Source: Candidatus Cloacimonadota bacterium (lineage in GTDB: Bacteria > Cloacimonadota > Cloacimonadia > Cloacimonadales > WRIO01). From it: DNA of 33,869 bases. The translations under genes and the position numbers were made by a program. Every line of letters begins with the position of its first letter. The first letter of the stretch is position 1. The notes under the pieces were generated by a model. It made no database searches and was not told where the DNA came from. It worked only from the letters and a program-made list of their open reading frames with translations. The stretch lies in the NCBI GenBank assembly GCA_029553545.1, contig JAKPKU010000052.1:1-33869 (forward strand), read 5' to 3'. This document shows, in pieces, positions 1 to 9,324 of this stretch.

Positions 1-62
1 TGTATCATTCATAATGTTGTAAGGAGCCTTAAATTTGTTTGTTTTGCTTAGTGCATAGGAGA

Positions 63-87
63 GGTCTGTCCAAATTTTGGATAGACC
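63..87. other. Near-perfect inverted repeat (GGTCTGTCCAAA-T-TTTGGATAGACC)
   Basis: Arms read directly; one G-T wobble; no following T-run on the + strand. Confidence 0.5.
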
Positions 88-268
88 AACAAAAGGGAGG
101 TAAAAAAGCTCCAAAATACATAGATTTCTGACAAAAAGGTACAGATTTAGCTTAAATTAGGGCTTTATATTCTCACTTTTTTTGTAAATTTCTAAATCAA
201 AAGTCTCGTATTTTACCTTTTTTTAAAAAAGATTGTAAGATCAATGGATATCCTTAATTACGATCTTC

Positions 269-299
269 TTGACAGAATCTTGAAAAAAGTCTCTATAAA
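269..299 (+). promoter_or_regulatory. Candidate sigma70 promoter upstream of rpsU
   Basis: TTGACA (269-274), then CTATAA/TATAAA (293-299) at 18-19 nt spacing. A second TTGACA lies at 313-318 without an equally good -10. Confidence 0.35.
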
Positions 300-418
300 A
301 ATCAAGTTCTACTTGACAAAATATGTTAATTATTTTTTTCATACATATATGATTATTAAATAGTGCTTAATAATTCAATAATCAAAGATTAAGTTGAGAA
401 ATGAAAGGAGGTGAACAC

Positions 419-622
419 ATGCCAACAGTATATGCTAAAGAAACAGAGCCTTTCGAAATTACATTAAAACGCTTCAAGAAAAAATGTGAAAAAGCTGCTA
501 TTTTATCCGAAATAAAGAAAAGACAAGCCTATGAAAAACCAAGTATCGAGAAAAAAAGGAAAAATAACGCTGCCAGAAGAAAGATGGTAAAACTTAGCCG
601 CAAAGCAGAAAGGTATAGTTAA
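419..622 (+). CDS. rpsU: 30S ribosomal protein S21
   Basis: 67 aa basic protein [42 protein letters not shown]...; AAAGGAGGTGAACAC SD before ATG 419. The ORF-track start at 401 includes the SD. Confidence 0.93.
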   Translation: MPTVYAKETEPFEITLKRFKKKCEKAAILSEIKKRQAYEKPSIEKKRKNNAARRKMVKLSRKAERYS

Positions 623-1059
623 TGCTTTTAAGATTAAATAATGATCTTAAAGACGCAATGCGCCACAAAGAAACTCTCAAGCTTGATGTAATTAGAATGC
701 TCAAAACAAATATAAAAAACTGTGAAATCGAGCTTAAAAAAGAGTTGAATGATGAAGAAATTATTAGCCTAATTCAAAAGTCTATCAAAGGCAAAGAACA
801 AGCTAATGCCCTTTTTTTACAGGGTAATCGCCCTGACTTGGTAGAAAATAGCGAAAAAGAGATCGAGATTTTAAAATCCTATCTTCCCAAAGCACTTTCT
901 GAAGAAGAGCTAATAAGTATTATTGATAACACAATAGCAACTCTTAATGCTACTTCAATAAAAGAAATGGGTGCCGTAATTAAATCTGTCAAAGAACAAG
1001 TTGGTTCTCGCTCAGATGGCTCCATAATAAGCGCTTTAGTAAAACAAAAACTATCTTAA
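622..1059 (+). CDS. yqeY: GatB/YqeY domain-containing protein
   Basis: LRLNNDLKDAMRHKETLKLDVIRMLK...SYLPKALSEEEL...GAVIKSVKEQVGSRSDGSIISALVKQKL; TAATG overlap with rpsU. Confidence 0.9.
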   Translation: MLLRLNNDLKDAMRHKETLKLDVIRMLKTNIKNCEIELKKELNDEEIISLIQKSIKGKEQANALFLQGNRPDLVENSEKEIEILKSYLPKALSEEELISIIDNTIATLNATSIKEMGAVIKSVKEQVGSRSDGSIISALVKQKLS

Positions 1060-1062
1060 ATT

Positions 1063-1086
1063 AAGGGGATGCAAATCCCCTTTTTA
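1063..1086 (+). terminator. Rho-independent terminator (AAGGGGAT-GCAA-ATCCCCTTTTTA)
   Basis: 8 bp stem, GCAA loop, T-run, just after yqeY. Confidence 0.8.
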
Positions 1087-1126
1087 TTCTCCTATATCAA
1101 TACAAAGATTAAAAAATGGAATATTT

Positions 1127-1639
1127 ATGAACTTTAATGTATTAAATACAATTCTAATTGCTTACCTTATTGCATCGTTGTTTTACGGCTTTAAAAAAGG
1201 ACTGATTGCCACAGTTGTACATTGGATTGGTTTAGCAATAACCAGTGTTTTGATTATTAGATATGCCCCTATGGTAAAGACTGGAATCATGAATAAGTTC
1301 CCAATAGGTTCTTTTTTAGCAAATTGTTTGACATATTTATTGATCTTTGTGATGATAGCAATACTTGCAAAACTTATAATTATTCTATTACATCAAATAG
1401 CTAATCTATTATCTCTTTCATTTCTAAACAAATGCTTTGGCGCCGTAATCGGCTTTTTAAATGCCATCATAATTTTGATAGTAATAATTGCAATAATCGA
1501 AATTATTCCTTATACAGATAGTATTCAGAATTACCTTAATAAATCATATATTATACAAGAAACTCAAAAAATTAAAGAAACTATCAAACCAAGTGTAATT
1601 AAACAGATTAATAAGAATAAAGAAAAAGATACTAAATAA
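1127..1639 (+). CDS. CvpA family membrane protein
   Basis: 170 aa, about four hydrophobic segments, FKKGLIATVVHWIGL motif, upstream of mutS2. Confidence 0.75.
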   Translation: MNFNVLNTILIAYLIASLFYGFKKGLIATVVHWIGLAITSVLIIRYAPMVKTGIMNKFPIGSFLANCLTYLLIFVMIAILAKLIIILLHQIANLLSLSFLNKCFGAVIGFLNAIIILIVIIAIIEIIPYTDSIQNYLNKSYIIQETQKIKETIKPSVIKQINKNKEKDTK

Positions 1640-1651
1640 ATTTTATCTATA

Positions 1652-4006
1652 ATGCAAAATTCAATTCAACACCTTGAATTCAATAAGCTAATTGATTTGA
1701 TTAAAAATAATTGCCATAGCCTTACTGGCAAACAACTTACTGCTAATATTAAACCAATTAATGATATAGATATTAAAATATCTAAGATCAAACTTATCAA
1801 TGAAATACAAAGATTATTAGTATTAGGTTATTCCTATCAATTTGATTTAATTACAGACTTATCTGACCTACTTTTGGATTGGGCACATAATTCGTATAAC
1901 TATGATGAATTTAAGCTAATTATCGATTGTATTATATATTCAAATAATATTATAAATAATAAAGATAGTTTTACTGAATACCCCCTTTTCTCGAATAAAG
2001 TTAATCAACTATCCCCTTTCTTTTATTTAGAAAAAAGATTTAATGAGATATATTCAATCGAAGGAGAAGTGCTTGATACCGCATCAAAAGAGCTTTCAAA
2101 TATCAGAAAACGAAAGAAACAATTAAGAAAAAACATAATTCAAGAACTTGATTCTTTACAAAAAGATCAACAGTGGGAAAGACACCTTCAAGACAAAATT
2201 GTATCGCATCGTGATGATAGATATGTGCTGTTGATAAAAGAAGGCGCAAGTGGTTTTGTCGATGGTATAAGTCATGGTAGATCAGCCAGTAATGCCTCAA
2301 TTTATTTTGAACCGAAGCAAATTGTCGGACTAAATAATGAACTTAATAAAATAGATAGTGAAGAACAACAAGAAATATATAGAATATTATGTCAGTTTAG
2401 CCAAGAAATATTTGAGGTTAAGACTCAGATCAACAATAACTCTTGCTTGTTAGCAGAGCTTGACTGTGACTTTGCTATTGCACGCTTTTCCAATAGAATA
2501 ATGGCGACCTGCCCAACATTTGTAGAACAGCCTTATTTGGAGCTGATTAATGCACGCCACCCTCTTTTGATTATCCAATATAATGATATAAAAAAGGTGA
2601 TACCCTTCAACCTAAAGCTTGGGCAAGAGAAGAAAATACTATTAATCTCTGGACCCAATACTGGTGGCAAAACTATAACATTAAAAGCAATCGGTTTATT
2701 AACATTAATGGCACATTCAGGGCTTCCCATTCCTGCGGAGTCTGGTTCTAAAATAGGCTTATATAAACAGATTTTCGCAGACATTGGAGACAACCAATCA
2801 ATAGAGTCATATCTTAGTAGTTTTTCTGCACACATCAAAAATCTTGCCAATATGCTTGACCATGGTGATGAAAATACTTTAGTCTTAATAGATGAAATTG
2901 GCGCTGCAACTGACCCAGAGCAAGGATCAGCGCTTGCTCAAGCAATACTTGAAAAATTCGTTAATATGAATGTGACAGGTATAATCACAACTCACTATAC
3001 AGCTTTAAAAATCTTTGCAGAGCATACAGAAACATGCGTTAATGCATCCATGCAGTTTGATTCTAATAATCATTTACCCACATACCAATTTCAGTTTGGA
3101 ATGCCAGGGCATAGCTTTGCAATTGAAATTGCTGCTTCGCTCGGTATCGATAAAAATGTAATAAATAAAGCAAAAGATTTAGCAGGTAATCAAAGTGTAG
3201 AGCTCACTCATTTATTAACTAAACTCAGCGATGAAAAGAGCAAATTAAGCAGAGCAACATATCAGCATGAGCTCAAATCCAAGCTGCTTGAACAAAAAGC
3301 ATATGAATTTGAGAAAAAAACGAAAGAGTTTGAATCTCTAAAAAAAGAAAAGATACGTGAAAGCCTTTTAAAAACAAATGAGGAACTCACCCACTTGCAA
3401 AAAGAGCTGAATCGTGAAATAGACGAAATAAAAAAGCTGAGTAAAACCGAGAAAAGAAAACAATTAGAAAAAGCATCACAAAAGATAAATATTATCCAAA
3501 ACGATTTAATTGACCGTGCTAATAAGCTTAATAAACAAAAACAGCATTATCTGACTAATGATGAAATAGTCGTTGGGTCTATCGTCTGGTTGAAGAAAAT
3601 GGAGACAAATGCAACAGTTGTCGAAATAAGTAAAGATAGTGCTAAAGTCGATATGAATGGGATCTTTTTTACTTTACCTATGTCTGATCTCATCTTACAA
3701 GAAAAAAAGGCTGAAAAACAGGAAGCCGTCATTTCAAGTAATATTAATTCATCAGATAATATATCAAGTTTTGAATTAAAGCTATTAGGGCTTACATTTG
3801 ACGAAGCAAAGCCTTTGATTGATGAATTTATAGACCATGCAGTTTTTAATAGATTAAATCGTATCAGAATCGTTCATGGCAAAGGGACCGGCATCTTAAG
3901 AAGCAAGGTGCGTTCTTATCTAAAGCAAAATAAACGTGTTAAAGACTTTTTTGCACCTCCACAAGAGGCTGGTGGCGATGGAGTCACAGTGGTGTGTATT
4001 TCATGA
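1652..4006 (+). CDS. mutS2: Endonuclease MutS2
   Basis: Walker A GPNTGGKT, Walker B LVLIDEIGAATDPEQGSAL, C-terminal Smr domain (IRIVHGKGTGILRSKVRSYL). Confidence 0.95.
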   Translation: MQNSIQHLEFNKLIDLIKNNCHSLTGKQLTANIKPINDIDIKISKIKLINEIQRLLVLGYSYQFDLITDLSDLLLDWAHNSYNYDEFKLIIDCIIYSNNIINNKDSFTEYPLFSNKVNQLSPFFYLEKRFNEIYSIEGEVLDTASKELSNIRKRKKQLRKNIIQELDSLQKDQQWERHLQDKIVSHRDDRYVLLIKEGASGFVDGISHGRSASNASIYFEPKQIVGLNNELNKIDSEEQQEIYRILCQFSQEIFEVKTQINNNSCLLAELDCDFAIARFSNRIMATCPTFVEQPYLELINARHPLLIIQYNDIKKVIPFNLKLGQEKKILLISGPNTGGKTITLKAIGLLTLMAHSGLPIPAESGSKIGLYKQIFADIGDNQSIESYLSSFSAHIKNLANMLDHGDENTLVLIDEIGAATDPEQGSALAQAILEKFVNMNVTGIITTHYTALKIFAEHTETCVNASMQFDSNNHLPTYQFQFGMPGHSFAIEIAASLGIDKNVINKAKDLAGNQSVELTHLLTKLSDEKSKLSRATYQHELKSKLLEQKAYEFEKKTKEFESLKKEKIRESLLKTNEELTHLQKELNREIDEIKKLSKTEKRKQLEKASQKINIIQNDLIDRANKLNKQKQHYLTNDEIVVGSIVWLKKMETNATVVEISKDSAKVDMNGIFFTLPMSDLILQEKKAEKQEAVISSNINSSDNISSFELKLLGLTFDEAKPLIDEFIDHAVFNRLNRIRIVHGKGTGILRSKVRSYLKQNKRVKDFFAPPQEAGGDGVTVVCIS

Positions 4007-5730
4007 TAGACGACAAGTTTACACAGACAGTTATTAACAATACCAATATTGTCGATTTGATCGGCTCCTATATCAGTTTAAAGCGGTCTGGATCGAACTA
4101 TAAAGCCTGTTGCCCGTTTCATGAAGAAAAGACTGGTTCATTCATGGTAAGCCCTTCTAAACAGATATATAAGTGTTTTGGTTGCGGTAAAGCAGGCAAT
4201 GTTATTACTTTTGTTAGAGATTATGAAAAAATCTCCTATATGGATGCGCTAAAAAAGCTTGCAGAAAGAATAAACCTTGAAATACCTGATAATAAAAAAA
4301 ACAGTAAAAAAGATAGTAAATTAGAGCTAATTTACAAAATATATAGTTTAACTAATGAGTACTATGTTGAGAATTTAAAAAAACATGGAAATCTTGCAAA
4401 AAAATACCTTGCAAGTAGAAGTATTTCAGAAGAAACAATCACTAAGTTTAATATTGGCTATGCGCTTGATAGCTTTTCTGGATTAAAGAAGTACTTGCAA
4501 AGAAATCAAATCAATAATAATATATTAGTTGAGACTGGATTATTTAAAGCCAAAGATAATAATGTCTATGACATGTTTCGTGACAGAATAATGTTTCCAA
4601 TTTTTGCAATTAATGGGAAGGTAATAGCCTATGGCGGAAGAGCATATACTGCAGAACAAGAAAAGATAGGCAAGTATATAAACTCCCCCACCACACCAAT
4701 ATATATAAAAAGCAAAGAGTTGTATGGACTTTACCACTCCCGCTTTGACATAAGCAAGAAGAATTATGCGATAATTGCAGAAGGATATTTAGACTTTTTA
4801 AGACTTTGGGAATGTGGCTTTACTAACTCAGTTGCCTCATTGGGTACAGCATTAACCGATGAGCAAATTCAATTATTAGGTAGATATACCAAACATATAA
4901 ATATCTTATTCGATGGAGATAAAGCAGGTAAAAATGCTGCAATTAAAGCAGCAGGAATAGCGGTTAAACATGGGCTTAATGCCAAGATTATTCAGTTACC
5001 TGAGAATGAAGATCCGGACTCTTTTTTGATAAACAACCCTCCCATGGCATTACAGCATTTAATAGACAATGCATTGACCTTAAATGAGTTTTTGAAAATG
5101 AATCAAAATTTAATCGAGACACGAGAAGCTATTGACTATCTGATTGATATTTCAAAACAAATGACAGACCCAATAAGCAAGGATTTGTTTTTAAAGGACA
5201 TAAGTGAAAGCTTTAAAATTCAAGAAAGCAGCTTAAGAGAGCAGATCGCTAAGCAATCATTTGTGCAGGGTCATGATGTTCAAAAACCTAAGAAGTTTGA
5301 GTTTAAAAAGAGTATTGCTGAAGAAAACTTGATACAAAGTATATTACAAAACAATAATATAATAAAAAAAGTTTTGCAAGAGATAGATTTTGATTATTTT
5401 ATAAATGAAGATATGAGAATTATATTTAAAATTCTATCAGATAATCAAGATTTTGATTACAATGAAAGGACTGCAGAGTTTTTGAATAAGTTTGATAATG
5501 AAGATTTAAGAAACAAGGTTTCAGGTTTCTTTTTAGCAGATGCTTTTGAATTCGATGTAGATGATTTAATATTACAAATAAAAGTTAGAAAATATCAAGA
5601 GGATATAAATATTATAAACGAAGAAATAACAAAAAACCCGGATAATGCAGAATTATATGAGAGGAAAATATTTCTTAAGCGAGAAATACAAGCCCTTTCT
5701 AAATCTGTTGTCCACAAAACTTTATTTTAA
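4003..5730 (+). CDS. dnaG: DNA primase
   Basis: CPFHEEKTGSF...CFGCGKAGN zinc finger; TOPRIM AEGYLDFLRLWECGF and DGDKAGKNAA. ATG 4003 overlaps the mutS2 stop (ATGA); track start 3994 is probably upstream of the true start. Confidence 0.95.
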   Translation: MIDDKFTQTVINNTNIVDLIGSYISLKRSGSNYKACCPFHEEKTGSFMVSPSKQIYKCFGCGKAGNVITFVRDYEKISYMDALKKLAERINLEIPDNKKNSKKDSKLELIYKIYSLTNEYYVENLKKHGNLAKKYLASRSISEETITKFNIGYALDSFSGLKKYLQRNQINNNILVETGLFKAKDNNVYDMFRDRIMFPIFAINGKVIAYGGRAYTAEQEKIGKYINSPTTPIYIKSKELYGLYHSRFDISKKNYAIIAEGYLDFLRLWECGFTNSVASLGTALTDEQIQLLGRYTKHINILFDGDKAGKNAAIKAAGIAVKHGLNAKIIQLPENEDPDSFLINNPPMALQHLIDNALTLNEFLKMNQNLIETREAIDYLIDISKQMTDPISKDLFLKDISESFKIQESSLREQIAKQSFVQGHDVQKPKKFEFKKSIAEENLIQSILQNNNIIKKVLQEIDFDYFINEDMRIIFKILSDNQDFDYNERTAEFLNKFDNEDLRNKVSGFFLADAFEFDVDDLILQIKVRKYQEDINIINEEITKNPDNAELYERKIFLKREIQALSKSVVHKTLF

Positions 5731-5739
5731 GGAGAGTAA

Positions 5740-7485
5740 ATGCTGAGTTATAATGATTGTATGCAAAAATTAATTATACTCGGTAAGGAAGCAGGGTATA
5801 TTACATTTAAACAAATTAATGAAATACTGCCCGACAATCCCTTATTTTTAGACAAGGTAGACGATATTATTTTTGATTTGAAAGAACAGGGTATTGAGAT
5901 TATTGATGAGACCCAAAAGAAAATCACTAAGTCTGCAGCTCAAGTAAAGAAAACAGTCCAAACAAAAAAGAATGTAAATAGAAAATACTACGACGACCCC
6001 GTCAAAATGTATTTCAAAGAAATGGGACGAGTTGGATTACTTGACAGAGAAGGTGAAATTCGAATCGCTAAGAAGATCGAAAGCTTTCAAAGAATGATTA
6101 ATCAAAATGTATTTAAATGTGGTAGTACATTAAAAGAAATGTTTAACTTTCTTTATCGATACAATGAAAGACGTGTCAGAATCGACCAAATCTTCAGGCT
6201 CGAGTTTGGTAGTTGGGTAGATAAAACTCAAGACCAAAAAATAATGGATGAGTTTAAATCTATTATACGTGAAGCAGAAGATATATTTAATGACGTCGGA
6301 GAAATGATCGATAACTCAGGCTTTGATGATGATGGCATGCTTTTAATGCAAGACGAAATAGACAAGAAAAGAGAACAAATTGTTAGTGCTTTTCAAAGAC
6401 TTGTTTTTAATGAAAAACTCATTAAGAGAATGGTTTACAGAATAAGAAGCTTGGTAAACCGTATTGAGGAATCACAACAACAAATAAACGATTTAGTACG
6501 TATTAAAGGGTTTTCATTTGATGACATTTGCACTTTAGGCAGAAGAGCTAAAAAGTCTGATGAAGACTTTATTGAAGTAAAAAATGAGACAGGCATCGAC
6601 CCTAATCAATTTATTGAGACACTTCGCAAAATAAAGAATGCAAGACGTAAAATTAGACGTGTTGAGCTCGAAACAAAGATGAATTCAGATGAAATGATGA
6701 ATCTGATGAGAGAAATAGAGCGTGCTGAAAAAATGAGAGAACGCTCGAAAAATGAACTTATCGAAGCCAATGTTCGTCTCGTTGTTAGTATCGCCAAAAA
6801 GTATACGAAGCGTGGTCTTGACTTTATGGACTTAATTCAAGAAGGAAATACAGGCTTAATGCGCGCTGTAGACAAATACGACTACAGAAAAGGCTACAAA
6901 TTCTCTACTTATGCTACTTGGTGGATAAGACAAGCTATTACAAGAGCTATAGCCGATCAAGCTCGTACCATACGTATTCCTGTTCATATGATTGAGTCCA
7001 TTAATAAAATAAACCGCATGAGCAGAAAACTTATGCAAAAACTCGGCAGAGAACCACACCCAGATGAATTAGCAGAAGCATTAGAAATCTCTGTAGATAA
7101 AATTAAAAACATACTTTCAATATCAAAAGAACCTGTATCTCTTGATAAACCGCTTGGAAATGATAGTGAAGATAGCAATTTAGGGGACTTTGTCGAAGAT
7201 AAATCTACTATATCACCAGAACGTATGGCTGAAAGAAATCTCTTAAAAAGACAAGTCGATGATATCCTTAAAACACTCAATCAAAGAGAAGAAAGAGTTA
7301 TTAGATTACGCTTTGGAATCGACGATGGTAATCATAGAACTCTCGAAGAAGTGGGCAATATATTTAACGTAACACGTGAGCGTATTAGACAAATTGAGGA
7401 CAAAGCACTCAGAAAACTTAGACACCCCTCAAGAAGCGCTACCCTTACTCAGTTTATCGAAAACTTCAACGTAAAACAAGATTAA
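5740..7485 (+). CDS. rpoD: RNA polymerase sigma factor RpoD (primary sigma-70)
   Basis: [74 protein letters not shown]-type region 2/3; region 4 [31 protein letters not shown]-type motif. Confidence 0.97.
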   Translation: MLSYNDCMQKLIILGKEAGYITFKQINEILPDNPLFLDKVDDIIFDLKEQGIEIIDETQKKITKSAAQVKKTVQTKKNVNRKYYDDPVKMYFKEMGRVGLLDREGEIRIAKKIESFQRMINQNVFKCGSTLKEMFNFLYRYNERRVRIDQIFRLEFGSWVDKTQDQKIMDEFKSIIREAEDIFNDVGEMIDNSGFDDDGMLLMQDEIDKKREQIVSAFQRLVFNEKLIKRMVYRIRSLVNRIEESQQQINDLVRIKGFSFDDICTLGRRAKKSDEDFIEVKNETGIDPNQFIETLRKIKNARRKIRRVELETKMNSDEMMNLMREIERAEKMRERSKNELIEANVRLVVSIAKKYTKRGLDFMDLIQEGNTGLMRAVDKYDYRKGYKFSTYATWWIRQAITRAIADQARTIRIPVHMIESINKINRMSRKLMQKLGREPHPDELAEALEISVDKIKNILSISKEPVSLDKPLGNDSEDSNLGDFVEDKSTISPERMAERNLLKRQVDDILKTLNQREERVIRLRFGIDDGNHRTLEEVGNIFNVTRERIRQIEDKALRKLRHPSRSATLTQFIENFNVKQD

Positions 7486-7494
7486 TACTATTTT

Positions 7495-7527
7495 CTGGGC
7501 AAAAGAAAGCTTTTGCCCAGTATTTTT
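7495..7527 (+). terminator. Rho-independent terminator after rpoD
   Basis: CTGGGCAAAAG-AAAG-CTTTTGCCCAG perfect 11 bp stem then TATTTTT. Confidence 0.88.
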
Positions 7528-7560
7528 AATATAAAAAACTTAAATGAGAAGGTTTATATA

Positions 7561-9216
7561 ATGAGTTGGCTTTTTTGTGTAATAAGCAATAAACCATTCC
7601 TTAAATGGGAAATAGATAAATTCATTCAAACACACAAACAGACAAGTAGTACCTTAATAAAACCATCTTTCTATCTTGCTTTTAGTGATGCGAAGCATAA
7701 TGTCACTGTTCATTATGATAATTACGAACAAAAGTCAGGCTGGATAGTACTTGGGAATGGATATCTGACCAAAGAAACAGGCTATGGCGTAGCAGAAAAA
7801 AACGATTGGAAAAGACTAATCGATGGCGATATTAACTCGCAAGATATGAATGGTAACTATTTAGTATTTAAATGGAATGAGCAATTTATCGAGGCTTGGA
7901 ATGATACTCTTGGAGTACAAAGCTTATATTATACAAAGTGCCAAGGCTATGTTGTATTATCCAGTAGATTAGATTGGACATTACCATTTTTGGACAATAA
8001 ACCATGGAATTACAATGCCTTTGGTGCATTTGCTTTGCTCCCTCAATTCTTCTTATCAGACTCATTATTAAAGAATGTATCAAAACTTGGTGCCTCATCT
8101 TATTTAAAAGCAAATATCAATAATTTCCAGAAAGGTAGCCGTAATTACGATCTTTTATGTGATCAGAGCACAGATTTGAATCAATACTTCTTCAAGTTGA
8201 ACAAATCTATCTCAATAATACCTGATGCAGAAAGAAAGCTATTATTAGAGCCAAATAAATCACTCACAAATAGCTTTATCCTCTCTATTCTTCTCAATAA
8301 ACCTAATAAGAATTGGTCTGTATTAGAACCTTTTGAAAAAGAAGAGCTTGACCAATTCATTGCTTTTCAAGATCTATTTCATTTTAACTCTGAACAAAAC
8401 CCTGGCTACGACGACAAGAAAAGGCTTTTTAATCTTTGGAATGAATATATTTTAAGCACATTACACAATGATATCCCCTATGAATTAAACTATATTCAGT
8501 TTGCAAATAAGCTTAATCAAGCAGAATACAGTTTAAATCAAACATTCTTTTCACATTTCTTTTTTAGGAATACTAATTATAATTCCACAAGACAGCTAAT
8601 CAAAGCTATAAAAGAAAACAATGTCGATTCAGTATTAAAGTATTTTTCTCAAGATACAAGCTGGCTCAGAGATGATTTTAAGAAATTTCTTAAAAAAGGA
8701 TTATCATCTCATTTACATTCTTTCCAAGAGCAAATTGAACTCAATACGTACAAAAGTGATGAGCAAAAAGACCAAATGATCATACTTTTATCTCAAGGTA
8801 TCCACTATTACTCGACAAAGCAGGCTTTTTTTTCACAGTATACAAATATATACAATCCCTTTTTACTCGTAGATTTATTAAAAGCACGAATAAATCTCGA
8901 CATAAAGCCCTCTGCCCTATTTAAAGAATATCACAATCAAATTGCAAGAAACTACCCTGAACTACTATTTCATGCAAAAACTAAAGAGATAAAATATAGT
9001 TTAAATGATAAACAAAGTATTGACATGATGATGTTTGATTTCTTTAAAACAGAGATAATTAATAGTTTAAATAAACCAGAAGTCCAGTTGTCTCCTTACT
9101 ATAACCATAAAAAGATTGCAAAGATTATTTCAAAAGCGAGCTCTGGTAATATTAAATACATTCAAATGCTACTAAAGTGCTATTCCTTTGAACTAATCCG
9201 TAGCTATTTTGAATAG
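7561..9216 (+). CDS. Degenerate asparagine-synthetase-like protein (class II glutamine amidotransferase fold, catalytic motifs lost)
   Basis: DMNGNYLVFKWNEQFIEAWNDTLGVQSLYYTKCQGYVVLSSRLDWTL resembles the AsnB glutaminase-domain pattern G-F-x-W...D-LGV-x-LYY...SR. Start ATG 7561 (MSWLFCV) with upstream GAGAAGG; track start 7513 lies inside the rpoD terminator. Confidence 0.55.
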   Translation: MSWLFCVISNKPFLKWEIDKFIQTHKQTSSTLIKPSFYLAFSDAKHNVTVHYDNYEQKSGWIVLGNGYLTKETGYGVAEKNDWKRLIDGDINSQDMNGNYLVFKWNEQFIEAWNDTLGVQSLYYTKCQGYVVLSSRLDWTLPFLDNKPWNYNAFGAFALLPQFFLSDSLLKNVSKLGASSYLKANINNFQKGSRNYDLLCDQSTDLNQYFFKLNKSISIIPDAERKLLLEPNKSLTNSFILSILLNKPNKNWSVLEPFEKEELDQFIAFQDLFHFNSEQNPGYDDKKRLFNLWNEYILSTLHNDIPYELNYIQFANKLNQAEYSLNQTFFSHFFFRNTNYNSTRQLIKAIKENNVDSVLKYFSQDTSWLRDDFKKFLKKGLSSHLHSFQEQIELNTYKSDEQKDQMIILLSQGIHYYSTKQAFFSQYTNIYNPFLLVDLLKARINLDIKPSALFKEYHNQIARNYPELLFHAKTKEIKYSLNDKQSIDMMMFDFFKTEIINSLNKPEVQLSPYYNHKKIAKIISKASSGNIKYIQMLLKCYSFELIRSYFE

Positions 9217-9237
9217 ACCAACAAGAGATAAAAGTAT

Positions 9238-9277
9238 AAAAGGTCAATAATTCATAAATTATCATTGACTCTTTTAC
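9238..9277 (+). terminator. Possible terminator hairpin between the AsnB-like ORF and proS
   Basis: AAAAGGTCAAT...ATTGACTCTTTT inverted repeat with one bulge; weak T-run. Confidence 0.4.
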
Positions 9278-9324
9278 ATTATATTTAAAATGTGTTTATA
9301 AATAAACGATACAAAGGAGTTCTC

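Noticed and set aside
2533-2850. Antisense ORF of 105 aa in mutS2
   Set aside because: Lies opposite strongly supported mutS2; no SD or recognisable family; typical AT-rich shadow ORF. The same applies to 2103-2300, 3547-3732 and 4540-4737.
6984-7280. Antisense ORF of 98 aa in rpoD
   Set aside because: Opposite conserved sigma factor regions; low-complexity Ser/Leu-rich shadow ORF.
9207-9232. TAGACCAACAA shared with the hairpin region at 79-94
   Set aside because: Only about 12-15 nt of similarity at AT-rich gene borders, without shared structure; could be chance.
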